This document shows positions 22,769 through 28,838 of a stretch of DNA of 28,838 bases, one piece after another. This DNA is from Candidatus Altarchaeales archaeon WOR_SM1_86-2. Its GTDB lineage: Archaea > Altiarchaeota > Altiarchaeia > IMC4 > MCBC01. The stretch's first letter is position 1, and every line of letters begins with the position of its first letter. The DNA lies in NCBI GenBank assembly GCA_001723855.1, contig MCBC01000152.1, positions 1-28,838 on the forward strand, in the 5' to 3' direction. Position numbers and translations under genes: made by a program. The notes below the pieces were generated by a model. The model ran no database searches, was not told where the DNA came from, and was given only the letters and a program-made list of their open reading frames with translations.

Positions 22769-24484
22769 ATGAGAATTGCAGTGCTGAACAAGGACAAGTG
22801 CAGGCCAAAGGACTGCGGTCACCTCTGCATAAAAATGTGTCCCAAGGTGAGGACAGGGGATGAAACAATCAGCATGGACGGGGGAACAAAAAAACCCGTT
22901 ATTTCTGAAAAACTGTGCACAGGATGCGGAATTTGCGTGAAAAAATGTCCATTCGGGGCGATACATATAATAAATTTACCTGATGAGCTGGGCGAGCCCG
23001 TACACCAGTACGGAGCGAACGGTTTCAGGATTTACAATCTGCCGACCCCGAAGAAGGGGGTTGTTGGGGTTATCGGCTCAAACGGCATAGGAAAAACAAC
23101 CCTGCTCAAAATCCTGGCAGGCGAACTAAAACCAAACCTCGGTGAAGACGCTGCATGGGATGACGTAATAGAGAGATTCAAGGGCAGGGAAGTCCAGGCC
23201 TACCTTGAGAAACTATCCCTGGGCGAGATAAAGGCGGTTTATAAACCGCAATCCTTTGAATCAATCCCGAAATTCGTCAAGGGAAGGGTTCAGGACATCC
23301 TGGAGAGGGGGAATGAATTAAGGGCTGATGATCTAAACAACCTGATCGAAAATCTGAATCTCGGGAATTCGCTGGATAAGGATATGGGGGGCCTGAGCGG
23401 GGGGGAAATGCAGAGGGTGGCTATAGCGGCGTGCTTAAGTAAAGATGCGGACATTTATCTTTTGGACGAGCCCTCGTCCTATCTTGACGTAAAGGAAAGA
23501 TTGAATGTGGCAAAAGTAGTTCAGAGTATAAAGGATAAATATATTTTTGTTGTTGAGCACGATTTAGTGGTTCTTGACTACCTTTCGGACTATATTCATG
23601 TAATTTTTGGAAAGCCCGCTGCTTATGGAATAATTTCCGGGATAAAGGGTGTCAGGGTTGGAATCAACGAATACCTGGGGGGATTTTTGCGGGCAGAGAA
23701 TATGCGGTTTAGAGATGAGATTAGATTTGAGGTTATTGCCCCGGGAGAAAAATCCGAGAGAAAAGAACTGGTTTCTTACCCGCAGTTAATGAAAACTTTC
23801 AGCGATTTTAAACTAGAAACCGCCGAGGGCGCCTTACACAAATCAGAAATTTTAGGCGTCCTGGGACCGAACGCCACCGGAAAAACAACCTTTGTAAAAA
23901 TGCTTGCCGGTGTTGTTAAAGCAGATAATGCGGAAATTGATTTAGATCTGAGGGTTTCTTATAAGCCGCAGTACATCAAAGTTTCAGAAAACCTTGTTTA
24001 TTCCTTAAATGTCCGTAACAATTTTAAAAAATTATTTGGCATTTATGATTTATTGAACAACAGGATCAGCGAGCTGTCAGGAGGAGAATTGCAGAGGGTT
24101 GCTATTGCGAACTGCTTATCCCGGGACGCGGATATCTACCTCCTGGATGAACCTTCAGCCCACCTTGATGTTGAAGAAAGATTGAAACTGGTGAAGGTGC
24201 TGAAGGATTTTGCTTTAGAGCAGGAGGTTTCTGTAATCGTTGTTGATCACGATATTCTCCTGGTGGATTACTTAAGCGATGAATTGATGGTTTTTGAAGG
24301 AGAAGGCGGAAAGTCCGGGGCTGCGAGCGAGCCCTTAAATCTCAGGGAAGGAATGAACAAATTCCTTGAAGAAATGGATGTGACATTCCGCAGGGATCAT
24401 GAAACAGGAAGGCCAAGGGCCAATAAAAAGGATTCTTTAAAGGACAGGCAGCAGAGAAAGATAGGGGAGTATTATTATGCCTGA
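22769..24484 (+). CDS. ABCE1 / RNase L inhibitor, ribosome recycling ATPase
   Basis: ABCE1 splits ribosomes after termination. The N-terminus carries the two iron-sulfur clusters (CRPKDCGHLCIKMCPKVRTG and LCTGCGICVKKCPFGAI). Two ATPase cassettes follow: GSNGIGKTTLLKIL with LSGGEMQRVAIA and DIYLLDEPSSYLD, then GPNATGKTTFVKML with LSGGELQRVAIA and DIYLLDEPSAHLD. The 571 aa agree with archaeal homologues. It is monocistronic by context: divergent to the thiolase and convergent with a 5-TM protein. Confidence 0.97.
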   Translation: MRIAVLNKDKCRPKDCGHLCIKMCPKVRTGDETISMDGGTKKPVISEKLCTGCGICVKKCPFGAIHIINLPDELGEPVHQYGANGFRIYNLPTPKKGVVGVIGSNGIGKTTLLKILAGELKPNLGEDAAWDDVIERFKGREVQAYLEKLSLGEIKAVYKPQSFESIPKFVKGRVQDILERGNELRADDLNNLIENLNLGNSLDKDMGGLSGGEMQRVAIAACLSKDADIYLLDEPSSYLDVKERLNVAKVVQSIKDKYIFVVEHDLVVLDYLSDYIHVIFGKPAAYGIISGIKGVRVGINEYLGGFLRAENMRFRDEIRFEVIAPGEKSERKELVSYPQLMKTFSDFKLETAEGALHKSEILGVLGPNATGKTTFVKMLAGVVKADNAEIDLDLRVSYKPQYIKVSENLVYSLNVRNNFKKLFGIYDLLNNRISELSGGELQRVAIANCLSRDADIYLLDEPSAHLDVEERLKLVKVLKDFALEQEVSVIVVDHDILLVDYLSDELMVFEGEGGKSGAASEPLNLREGMNKFLEEMDVTFRRDHETGRPRANKKDSLKDRQQRKIGEYYYA

Positions 24485-24490
24485 TTTTTT

Positions 24491-25015
24491 CTAAACAAAG
24501 ATGCCAATAGAGGTGACTATAAAAAATCCGACAAGAACCGTGGACAGTATAATATAAAAAATACCCGCCTCTGCATATGTTTCAATTTTGTTTATGTAAA
24601 ACGGCAAAAAAATAGTAATAAGCATTAGTATCTGGAGAGCCGCCCATCCGAGTAAAGGCATCGGCAATGAGTGCACTGCGATGTATCTTAAAATATATAA
24701 CAGGCAGAGTATAACGATTATGGATATTAACACGTATATAATCCACCGCCATTTTATCCCAAAGAACCCCAAAAGTTTATTATGTATCATCATCCCAAAC
24801 ATAATAATCACTATTATCTCGGCCTCGAGCATTGTTAATATTATGCCCGCACTATTTGGGGTTACATTTTCGAAACCGCCCAGATCACTGATTATAAATG
24901 AAATCCCGATGATGGTTAAACCAAACAGTACAATTGATGCACTTAATAGGCTTGTTCCAAGATTTAGCCAATCTATCTCCTTCCTTTCCCCATTATTCAA
25001 ATTTGACGGACTCAT
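24491..25015 (-). CDS. Five-helix membrane protein, unrecognised
   Basis: The 174-aa protein starts at ATG 25015. A short hydrophilic start (SNLNNGERKEIDWLN) precedes five hydrophobic helices at about 20-45, 55-78, 91-112, 121-141 and 150-174. No charged catalytic motif is visible inside the helices. The upstream gap contains the repeated words ttatattgca and tatatattgca near 25016-25040. The next gene in the other direction is uL6, 119 bp away. I do not recognise the family. Confidence 0.7.
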   Translation of the reverse strand: MSPSNLNNGERKEIDWLNLGTSLLSASIVLFGLTIIGISFIISDLGGFENVTPNSAGIILTMLEAEIIVIIMFGMMIHNKLLGFFGIKWRWIIYVLISIIVILCLLYILRYIAVHSLPMPLLGWAALQILMLITIFLPFYINKIETYAEAGIFYIILSTVLVGFFIVTSIGIFV

Positions 25016-25134
25016 TATATTGCAATTATATATATTGCATTATAAAAACAAAAATAATTAATATATTTTTATTTTAAAAATCAAAATAATTAACATAAAC
25101 CTTTAGAAAAAGTTTATGTTAAAAAATAAATGAC

Positions 25135-25662
25135 ATGGAATTGAGAGTTGGTATATTGGATGGTGTGGATGCCAGTGTTGAAGATAATCTGGTCAAGGTT
25201 AAGGGGGAAAAAGGGGAATTGAGAAGAAAGTTCCCCCCCCAGGTGGGTATAAGCAAAATTGATAACAGCGTGGTTATATCCTCGGATGGTGAAAAAAGAA
25301 AGCAAAAGGCTTTGATGGGCACAATAAAAGCGCATATAATGAATATGGCGTATGGTGTTAAAAATGGTTATGGTTACAGAATGAGGATAGTCTATTCCCA
25401 TTTCCCGATGAATGTTAAAGTCCAAGGCAATGAAGTTGTTATTGACAACTTCCTGGGGGAAAGGCATCCAAGAAAGGCGAAGATATTGGAGGGAGTGGAT
25501 GTCGATATAAAAGGTCAGGAGGTGAGCATAACGGGGATAGATATAGAAAATGTATCTCAGACAGCTGCGAATATAGAACTTTCAACAAGAATAAAAAGAA
25601 GAGATTCGAGGGTTTTTCAGGATGGCATATACATAACTTATAAGGACAAGGCGAAAGTTTAA
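25135..25662 (+). CDS. rpl6: Ribosomal protein uL6
   Basis: This large-subunit protein sits near the factor-binding centre. The 175-aa sequence carries the two-fold repeated alpha/beta structure with VKVKGEKGELRRKF, HIMNMAYGVKNGYGYRMRIVYSHFP, and the conserved FLGERHPRKAKILEGV. The end has RIKRRDSRVFQDGIY. It begins a plus-strand ribosomal cluster, but the next frame is a lipoprotein rather than eL32. Confidence 0.96.
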   Translation: MELRVGILDGVDASVEDNLVKVKGEKGELRRKFPPQVGISKIDNSVVISSDGEKRKQKALMGTIKAHIMNMAYGVKNGYGYRMRIVYSHFPMNVKVQGNEVVIDNFLGERHPRKAKILEGVDVDIKGQEVSITGIDIENVSQTAANIELSTRIKRRDSRVFQDGIYITYKDKAKV

Positions 25663-25678
25663 TGATTGAAAGAAAATA

Positions 25679-26110
25679 ATGGAATTAAAGACTAAAAAGT
25701 CAGGGCTTTTAATCCTTATGGTGCTGTTGTTAGTTGGAGTTGTGGCATTGAGTGGGTGTATTGGTGGGCAAAAAACCGAGGATTTGCAAACAATAGGTGA
25801 AGCCGTCAAAACAAAACAGGGCATCACCCTGTGCGGTTCACTGTCCAGGGACGATAGATATGCCTGTAAGAATGCCATAACGAATGAGGATGTCTCGCTC
25901 TGCAATGAAATGTCTGCATCTGGAAAAGAGGTTTGTATTGCGGCGGTTGCTGAAGCAAAAGAGGATGTCTCGCTCTGCAATGAAATATCCGCTACATCTA
26001 AGAAAGACTGGTGCATTGCGTTGGTTGCCAGAGCAAAACAGAATGCCACCCTCTGCAAGAAAATAGCGTATGGATATATAAAAGAAGAGTGTATTGAAGG
26101 AGCATCATAA
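25679..26110 (+). CDS. Cys-repeat lipoprotein between ribosomal genes
   Basis: The 143-aa protein has a bacterial-type lipoprotein signal: KTKKSGLLILMVLLLVGVV followed by the lipobox LSGC at residue about 25, so it should be anchored outside the membrane by its cysteine. The mature part is built from about 25-residue units of the form LC..I....K..CI..VA.AK.D; two adjacent units share an exact 26-bp DNA stretch (25886-25911 and 25961-25986). Evenly spaced cysteines suggest disulfide-linked helical hairpins. The gene starts 16 bp after uL6 and ends 37 bp before eL32, so it probably shares their transcript. Function unknown; similar Cys-repeat lipoproteins occur in other archaea. Confidence 0.82.
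   Translation: MELKTKKSGLLILMVLLLVGVVALSGCIGGQKTEDLQTIGEAVKTKQGITLCGSLSRDDRYACKNAITNEDVSLCNEMSASGKEVCIAAVAEAKEDVSLCNEISATSKKDWCIALVARAKQNATLCKKIAYGYIKEECIEGAS
25886..25986 (+). repeat. Tandem repeat unit in the Cys-repeat lipoprotein
   Basis: The 26-bp sequence gaggatgtctcgctctgcaa plus tgaaat occurs exactly at 25886-25911 and 25961-25986, offset by 75 bp, that is 25 codons. A weaker third unit follows (AKQNATLCKKI). Confidence 0.85.
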
Positions 26111-26147
26111 TGGTTTTATATTTAATTAAATGTAATTTAGAGGAATA

Positions 26148-27521
26148 ATGGCTGAAAAGGAGATAGGGAAGGAAAAGGCGAAGAGATCGGAAAAGTTGAA
26201 GGAGTCCGCTAAAAAGAGGGTTAAAAAGACCGGGGAGAAATTTAAAAAGAAGATGAAAGCAAAGGGGGGGGCATTGAGGGTTAAAAAAGCAGATGAGGAG
26301 GGGGAGGGGGAGGCAAAAAAGGTCGTTGAGAAGAGAGTTAAGAAAGTTGTAAAGCCTAAAAAAGAGGAAAAGGCTGAGAAGGCGGAACCAAAGAAAAAGG
26401 TTGGGGAGGTAAAGCCGAAAAAAGAGGAAAAGGCGGTTAAACCGGAGGAAGTTGAAGAAGAATTGGCAGAAGAGGGGTTTGGGGAGGAGGAGATTGAAGA
26501 AAAGGTAGAGGAGGAAAAGCCGGTTGTCAGGGGAAAAAAAATTGAAAAAATAGAGCACTTCGGCAAAAAAGAATTAACCGGTGAGGAAAGGAGATTGTTC
26601 AGGGAAGCGTACCGTCAAAAAAAGAAAAAGCCAAGATTTGCGAGAGATTCGATGAGCAAGGCAAAAAGGCTTAATGACGTATGGAGGCGCCCGAGAGGAA
26701 TTGACAGCAAGCAGCACTTAGAGAAAAGAGGGAAACTCAAGGGGCCCAAGATTGGATATAAGAAGCCCCTGCCTGTTTCTGGAAAACACCCGTCCGGGTA
26801 TCATGGAATTTTAGTGCACAATGCCCGTGAATTAGAAGGGTTGAACCCAAAAGATGAGGCTGCAGTGATCTCTAAATCGGTTGGAAGAAAAAAGAGAAAT
26901 GATCTCATAAAGATAGCAAATGAACACGGGATCGTTATACTGAACCCGAGAAAGGGGGAATTTGGGGAGAAGGAAGTTAGGGTTGAAAAAAAAGTATTGG
27001 CGAACAAGAAAATTTTAATGGTAATCGCTCCAAAAGACTTCAGAGACGAGGAATTCTTTGACCCAAAGAAAATATTTGAAGATAACGGTGCAGATGTTAC
27101 TGCAGCAAGTTTATCAACCCAACCCGCTGAAGGGATGATGGGTGCAAAGGTAAAACCCGATATTGCAGTAGATGATGTCGATACAAAGGACTATGATGCA
27201 GTTGTCCTTGTCGGGGGGACGGGAGCGCAGAAGCATTTATGGGATAACGAGAAAGTCCGGGACATCTGTAAAACGGCATATGACGCTAAAAAGATCGTGG
27301 GGGCAATCTGTCTTGCTCCGGTAGTGCTTGCAAGGGCAGGGCTCTTAAAGAAAAAAGACGCGACGGTTTTTGACTCAAAGGATGCAATAAAGGAACTTAA
27401 AGCAAATAATGCCAATTACATCAAAAAAAGAACCGTGATTTCAGAAAATATTATCACAGGTAACGGTCCTGCTGCAGCAAAGGATTTTGGAGCAAAAATC
27501 GTAAAAATGCTCGGTAAATAA
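26148..27521 (+). CDS. rpl32e: Fusion of ribosomal protein eL32 and a DJ-1/PfpI domain
   Basis: A single 457-codon frame contains three parts. Residues 1-140 are a Lys/Glu low-complexity arm. Residues about 143-268 are a complete eL32 domain: RFARDSMSKAKRLNDVWRRP, GIDSKQHLEKRGK, GYKKPLPVSGKHPSGYHGILVHN, LEGLNPKDEAAVISKSVGRKKR. Residues about 286-457 are a DJ-1/PfpI domain: ILMVIAPKDFRDEEFFDP with the partner Glu302, VVLVGGTGA, the nucleophile elbow IVGAICLAPVVLARAGLL with Cys388, and ENIITGNGPAAAKDFG. No stop or start-like break lies at the junction (26952-27003). agagg at 26139-26143 is a Shine-Dalgarno 4 bp from the ATG, and tttatatttaatta near 26114 could be a promoter. eL32 is normally a lone ribosomal protein; the DJ-1 family includes proteases, chaperones and deglycases. 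Confidence 0.88.
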   Translation: MAEKEIGKEKAKRSEKLKESAKKRVKKTGEKFKKKMKAKGGALRVKKADEEGEGEAKKVVEKRVKKVVKPKKEEKAEKAEPKKKVGEVKPKKEEKAVKPEEVEEELAEEGFGEEEIEEKVEEEKPVVRGKKIEKIEHFGKKELTGEERRLFREAYRQKKKKPRFARDSMSKAKRLNDVWRRPRGIDSKQHLEKRGKLKGPKIGYKKPLPVSGKHPSGYHGILVHNARELEGLNPKDEAAVISKSVGRKKRNDLIKIANEHGIVILNPRKGEFGEKEVRVEKKVLANKKILMVIAPKDFRDEEFFDPKKIFEDNGADVTAASLSTQPAEGMMGAKVKPDIAVDDVDTKDYDAVVLVGGTGAQKHLWDNEKVRDICKTAYDAKKIVGAICLAPVVLARAGLLKKKDATVFDSKDAIKELKANNANYIKKRTVISENIITGNGPAAAKDFGAKIVKMLGK

Positions 27522-27568
27522 TTTTTATTGTCTAGCCCTTATTTTTAAAATAACTAAAAAATAAAACA

Positions 27569-28009
27569 ATGAATGTAAAATCAAAAAAACAACTTGCATC
27601 CAGAGTATTGGGCGTTGGAATTCATCGTGTGAGGATAGATTCGGAAAGCCTGGATGACGTATCAAAAGCATTAACTAGGGATGACATTCGCCATCATATC
27701 TCAACGGGTGCCATTTTCGTTGAGCCTGAAAAGCCAAAGAGCAGAGGCAGGCTGAAGGAGGCGAAAAAGCAGAAGAAAAAAGGCAGAAGAAGGGGGCATG
27801 GAAGCAGAAAGGGGACAAAGAATGCTCGTGACCCGAAGAAGAAAAGATGGATGCGGAAAATAAGGGCTATTAGAGGCGAACTTAAACAGATGAGGGAAGA
27901 TGAGGAAGTGGACGCCCACACCTACAGGACACTGTACAGGCAGGCTAAAGGCAACCTGTTTCACAGCAGGCGGCATTTGAGGGAGCATATAGAAAGAGCA
28001 AAGACCTGA
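27569..28009 (+). CDS. rpl19e: Ribosomal protein eL19
   Basis: The 146-aa protein has the typical N-terminus (KSKKQLASRVLGVGIHRVRID), the SRGRLKEAKKQKKKGRRRGHGSRKGTKNAR basic segment, WMRKIRAIRGELK, and YRTLYRQAKGNLFHSRRHLREHI. It follows the eL32 fusion after 47 bp. In most archaea the next genes would be uL18, uS5, uL30 and uL15; here the cluster stops and a TraB gene faces it 4 bp after the stop. Confidence 0.96.
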   Translation: MNVKSKKQLASRVLGVGIHRVRIDSESLDDVSKALTRDDIRHHISTGAIFVEPEKPKSRGRLKEAKKQKKKGRRRGHGSRKGTKNARDPKKKRWMRKIRAIRGELKQMREDEEVDAHTYRTLYRQAKGNLFHSRRHLREHIERAKT

Positions 28010-28013
28010 TTCT

Positions 28014-28838
28014 CTAAGACCCCCACAAACCTATTAAAATCGGGAATATAACCAATGTGCCTATGGAGCTGCCTGCATTGGCAAAAACAACAACCAGAAA
28101 TATCCTGGTTACCCTGTTTCCCCAGAGGTCTCTTATTCTTTTTAGATTATTTAAATTTTCAAAATCCAAAACCAATGGTTTTCGTATCAACGCTTCAACA
28201 AATCCTGCAACCAATCCTGCTGCCAGCAGGGGATTCAATGAAGTAAATGGTGCCGCAAGCACCGCAGACATTATCGCTACGGGGTGCGCCCGGGCCAAAG
28301 CCGCACCGATTCCTGCGGGGATGCCGTTTGCTATAAACCAGATCACGATGTATTTCAGTAAAAGGTCCCCCCCGCCGGTGAAATACGCCCACGCAAACAC
28401 GCAAATCACAATTATCGGAACTGCCCACTTTATATAAGACAATATATTTCTTCTTTTTGGCATTTCTTCTAAATTCCTGGTTTCCTTTTTTATGTCCACT
28501 ATACGCCTGCTCATGTTCTTTTCAATTTCTTTTTTTACTCCTGTGACATGGCCTGCTCCCAGGACCGCAACCAGCTTTTTATTGTTTTCATTCCCGAGCG
28601 CGTCTATAATCTTATGCGCTATATACGCATCCCGCTCATCGATTAATGATCTTTTCATTGAAGGCGCCAATCTGGATAATTCTTTTAGCATCTCGGATAC
28701 CGCATCCTTATCTTTTAAACGTTCAATTTGCTTATCCAGGGATTCCTCAACCTCATCGCTTAAAAAAATCCCGAAAATTATATCGTATAGGGACAAAAAA
28801 CCCAGCTTAAATTTCTCCAATATGCCCATGGAACTCCA
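28014..28838 (-). CDS. TraB-family membrane protein, cut by window edge
   Basis: The frame stays open through the right end of the window (a Trp-Ser-Ser stretch precedes the first ATG at 28829), so the N-terminus is missing here. Features of the TraB/PrgY family in the remaining part are LVDER-like SLIDERDAYIAHKIIDAL, LVAVLGAGHVTGVKKEIEK, and the C-terminal membrane region with IANGIPAGIGAALARAHPVAIMSAVLAAPFTSLNPLLAAG. Four hydrophobic segments can be drawn in the last 140 residues. Family members are linked to pheromone shutdown in enterococci; the archaeal role is unknown. Confidence 0.88.
   Translation of the reverse strand, partial: WSSMGILEKFKLGFLSLYDIIFGIFLSDEVEESLDKQIERLKDKDAVSEMLKELSRLAPSMKRSLIDERDAYIAHKIIDALGNENNKKLVAVLGAGHVTGVKKEIEKNMSRRIVDIKKETRNLEEMPKRRNILSYIKWAVPIIVICVFAWAYFTGGGDLLLKYIVIWFIANGIPAGIGAALARAHPVAIMSAVLAAPFTSLNPLLAAGLVAGFVEALIRKPLVLDFENLNNLKRIRDLWGNRVTRIFLVVVFANAGSSIGTLVIFPILIGLWGS

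Noticed and set aside
25998..26566. Phe/Leu-rich and Ser/Phe-rich frames opposite the eL32 N-terminal arm
   Set aside because: Antisense of AAG/GAG-rich codons gives such frames automatically.
1..28838. CRISPR array, tRNA or rRNA genes, insertion-sequence ends
   Set aside because: No regularly spaced repeats, no recognisable cloverleaf with a T-loop motif, no rRNA-like sequence and no terminal inverted repeats around a transposase were seen by eye; a tRNAscan/ISfinder run would be decisive.

Overview
The window is archaeal chromosome. The evidence is an sn-glycerol-1-phosphate dehydrogenase (egsA), an archaeosine-type tRNA-guanine transglycosylase with a PUA tail, ABCE1, the archaeal/eukaryotic ribosomal proteins eL32 and eL19 beside uL6 and uL18, a mevalonate kinase, a two-domain KaiC-like ATPase, and AT-rich TATA-like promoters lying about 24 bp before many start codons, as expected for leaderless mRNAs. 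There is no rRNA, no recognisable tRNA and no CRISPR array. The lineage cannot be fixed from this sequence alone; an uncultivated Euryarchaeota- or Altiarchaeota-like genome is only a guess.

Layout. 1-2.2 kb: two unrecognised genes (454 and 180 aa) flanking a small split reading frame, possibly accessory DNA. 2.2-4.0 kb: a small conserved-looking protein and a decayed diaminopimelate decarboxylase (lysA) with three indels and a stop. 4.0-6.5 kb: a cysteine-rich cell-surface protein with a MopE-like segment, and a poly-threonine mini membrane protein behind a duplicated promoter. 6.5-9.9 kb: purine-type phosphoribosyltransferase, macro-domain protein, DUF504/MJ1316 RNA-end protein, aspartate-semialdehyde dehydrogenase and an RDD membrane protein. 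9.9-14.4 kb: mevalonate kinase, uL18 with a repeat-built basic tail, an Lrp/AsnC regulator, a KaiC-like ATPase with a frameshifted end and a 7-TM protein. 14.4-18.1 kb: a gene-free 391-bp stretch with two hairpins, then tgtA, dnaJ and a cupin. 18.1-22.6 kb: egsA and a dolichol-kinase-like gene, a PHP hydrolase, a DUF5654 protein between two copies of the start of another membrane-protein gene, and a thiolase. 22.8-28.8 kb: ABCE1, a 5-TM protein, the uL6 / Cys-repeat lipoprotein / eL32 / eL19 cluster, and a TraB-family protein cut by the window edge.

How the genes fit together. Isoprenoid/ether-lipid synthesis is represented by four scattered genes (thiolase, mevalonate kinase, egsA, polyprenol-kinase-like). 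Translation is represented by uL6, uL18, eL32, eL19, ABCE1 and tgtA. The most unusual gene is the eL32 gene: after a long charged N-terminal arm and the eL32 domain, the same reading frame runs straight into a complete DJ-1/PfpI domain with its nucleophile cysteine and partner glutamate. Second is a macro-domain gene sharing a 44-bp divergent promoter with a DUF504/MJ1316 gene, which suggests RNA-end or ADP-ribose-phosphate processing. Several genes (lysA, the KaiC tail, the small gene at 1452) carry indels, so either real decay or local assembly error must be kept in mind.
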